Of a DNA stretch of 6,777 nt, positions 6,045 through 6,777 are shown piece by piece. The notes below the pieces were generated by a model, which was not told the origin of the DNA, made no database searches, and saw only the letters and a program-made list of their open reading frames with translations. Within the stretch, counting starts at the first letter, position 1. Each line of letters starts with the position of its first letter. Both the position numbers and the translations under genes were made by a program. This DNA is from an uncultured Succinatimonas sp. Its GTDB lineage: Bacteria; Pseudomonadota; Gammaproteobacteria; Enterobacterales; Succinivibrionaceae. The stretch covers positions 1 to 6,777 of the forward strand of contig CALFLJ010000158.1 of NCBI GenBank assembly GCA_937880335.1, in the 5' to 3' direction.

Positions 6045-6777
6045 TGTAATACCACCGTGCCACCCATACCAAATTTAACGGTTTGTGGGTTAGTCTCTCC
6101 CATATAACCATTAGGGTATAGTTCTAACAGATATTTATCGATAATTTTTCTTGCAATAGGTGCAGCTTTAGTTGAGCCTCCACCTTCATTCTCTAAGATC
6201 ACAGCAACTAGAATTCTTGGTTTGAAGAACGGTGCAAATGCAACAAAAAGAGCATTATCGCGATGTTCAACCCTAAGTTTAGATGCATCGTATTTCTCAC
6301 CTTGTTTTATAGACACAACCTGTGCTGTGCCAGATTTTCCTGCAGCCTTGTATTTAGCTCCAAAAAAAGCTCTACGTCCAGTTCCTTCAGGACCATTTAC
6401 TACTAAATACATGCCTGTTCTACAACTATCCCAGTATGATTTGTCAGAAAGTTTTATTTCACTTGGATCTTCTTTTTGTTCATATGGCTTTATTATGTTG
6501 TCTGTAGGATCAATAGCCATTTTTAAAAGATGAGGGGTTTTTACCTCACCTTTATTAGCTAAGATTGTATGGGCTTTTGCCAATTGCATTAAAGTTGACG
6601 TCCAGTATCCTTGTCCAATTCCAATAGGAACAGTATCACCAAGATGCCAAGGCTGATTAAATCTTTCTTTTTTCCACTGTCTTGATGGATTTACACCTAA
6701 AGATTCCTCATTTAGATCAATATTAGTACTTTTACCAAATCCAAATAAGTCAAGGTATTCATGGATTTTGTTTATAC
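6041..6777 (-). CDS. mrdA: Penicillin-binding protein 2, C-terminal part (5' end outside window)
   Basis: This is the C-terminal 244 residues of PBP2, the class B transpeptidase that cross-links glycan made by RodA during sidewall elongation. The reading frame is open to the right edge, so the gene continues past it; the ATG at 6589 is internal and not the start. Visible PBP2 features are FGFGKSTNIDL (around 6745-6713), RQWKKERFNQPWHLGDT (around 6682-6632) and IGIGQGYW (around 6625-6602), which parallel E. coli PBP2. The third active-site motif is AAGKSGTAQV, with KSGT at 6337-6326; Ser in place of the E. coli Thr is normal in this family. The SxxK nucleophile, the SxN motif, the pedestal domain and the membrane anchor lie beyond the window. 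The tail ends GGTVVLQ, and the stop overlaps the rodA start. Confidence 0.96.
   Translation of the reverse strand, partial: INKIHEYLDLFGFGKSTNIDLNEESLGVNPSRQWKKERFNQPWHLGDTVPIGIGQGYWTSTLMQLAKAHTILANKGEVKTPHLLKMAIDPTDNIIKPYEQKEDPSEIKLSDKSYWDSCRTGMYLVVNGPEGTGRRAFFGAKYKAAGKSGTAQVVSIKQGEKYDASKLRVEHRDNALFVAFAPFFKPRILVAVILENEGGGSTKAAPIARKIIDKYLLELYPNGYMGETNPQTVKFGMGGTVVLQ

Noticed and set aside
6222..6533. Plus-strand open frame of 103 codons opposite mrdA
   Set aside because: It is antisense to the PBP2 transpeptidase domain including KSGT; the frame is an artefact of codon use on the real strand.
6041..6589. A stand-alone 182-residue gene starting at the ATG at 6589
   Set aside because: The frame stays open to the window edge and the preceding 62 residues match PBP2, so this Met is internal to mrdA.

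Overview
This window carries most of the elongasome and sidewall peptidoglycan operon of an A+T-rich gammaproteobacterium. Every supported gene lies on the minus strand, so transcription runs from high to low coordinates. The order is mrdA (PBP2, cut by the window's right edge), mrdB/rodA, mltB/sltB1-type lytic transglycosylase, rlpA, dacA, ybeD, then a sanA-like gene. The block mrdA-rodA-mltB-rlpA-dacA-ybeD is the arrangement known from Pseudomonas and Vibrio-type gammaproteobacteria; E. coli lacks the mltB insertion. Low G+C by eye, together with a SanA homologue, suggests a low-GC relative of the Enterobacterales/Vibrionales/Aeromonadales side (for example a Succinivibrionaceae-like lineage). 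That placement is inference and was not computed.

Layout from right to left: 6777-6041 is the C-terminal 244 residues of PBP2 with the KSGT motif; 6044-4887 is RodA (GTG start, 4-base overlap with mrdA); 4877-3885 is a secreted MltB-family transglycosylase; 3888-2977 is the RlpA lipoprotein (ATGA overlap with mltB); 2932-1652 is the D,D-carboxypeptidase DacA; 1635-1351 is YbeD; 1337-189 is a SanA/DUF218 protein starting at TTG with a long, unusual C-terminal extension. The last 188 bases hold only a weak candidate for a 33-residue basic peptide (112-11). The genes are packed almost without gaps, the largest gap among the seven genes being 44 bases, so they are probably one transcription unit. 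No promoter or convincing terminator is visible.

The products form one pathway. RodA polymerises glycan strands from lipid II and PBP2 cross-links them. MltB and RlpA are lytic transglycosylases that cut glycan strands, and DacA trims pentapeptide stems. YbeD is a small regulatory-fold protein usually linked to this locus. The sanA-like gene sits where lipB normally follows ybeD, placing an envelope-barrier protein in a cell-wall operon. That linkage, and the ~150-residue tail on the SanA protein, are the parts of the window most worth a second look. Otherwise it is ordinary core genome: no mobile element, CRISPR array, RNA gene or defence system was seen.
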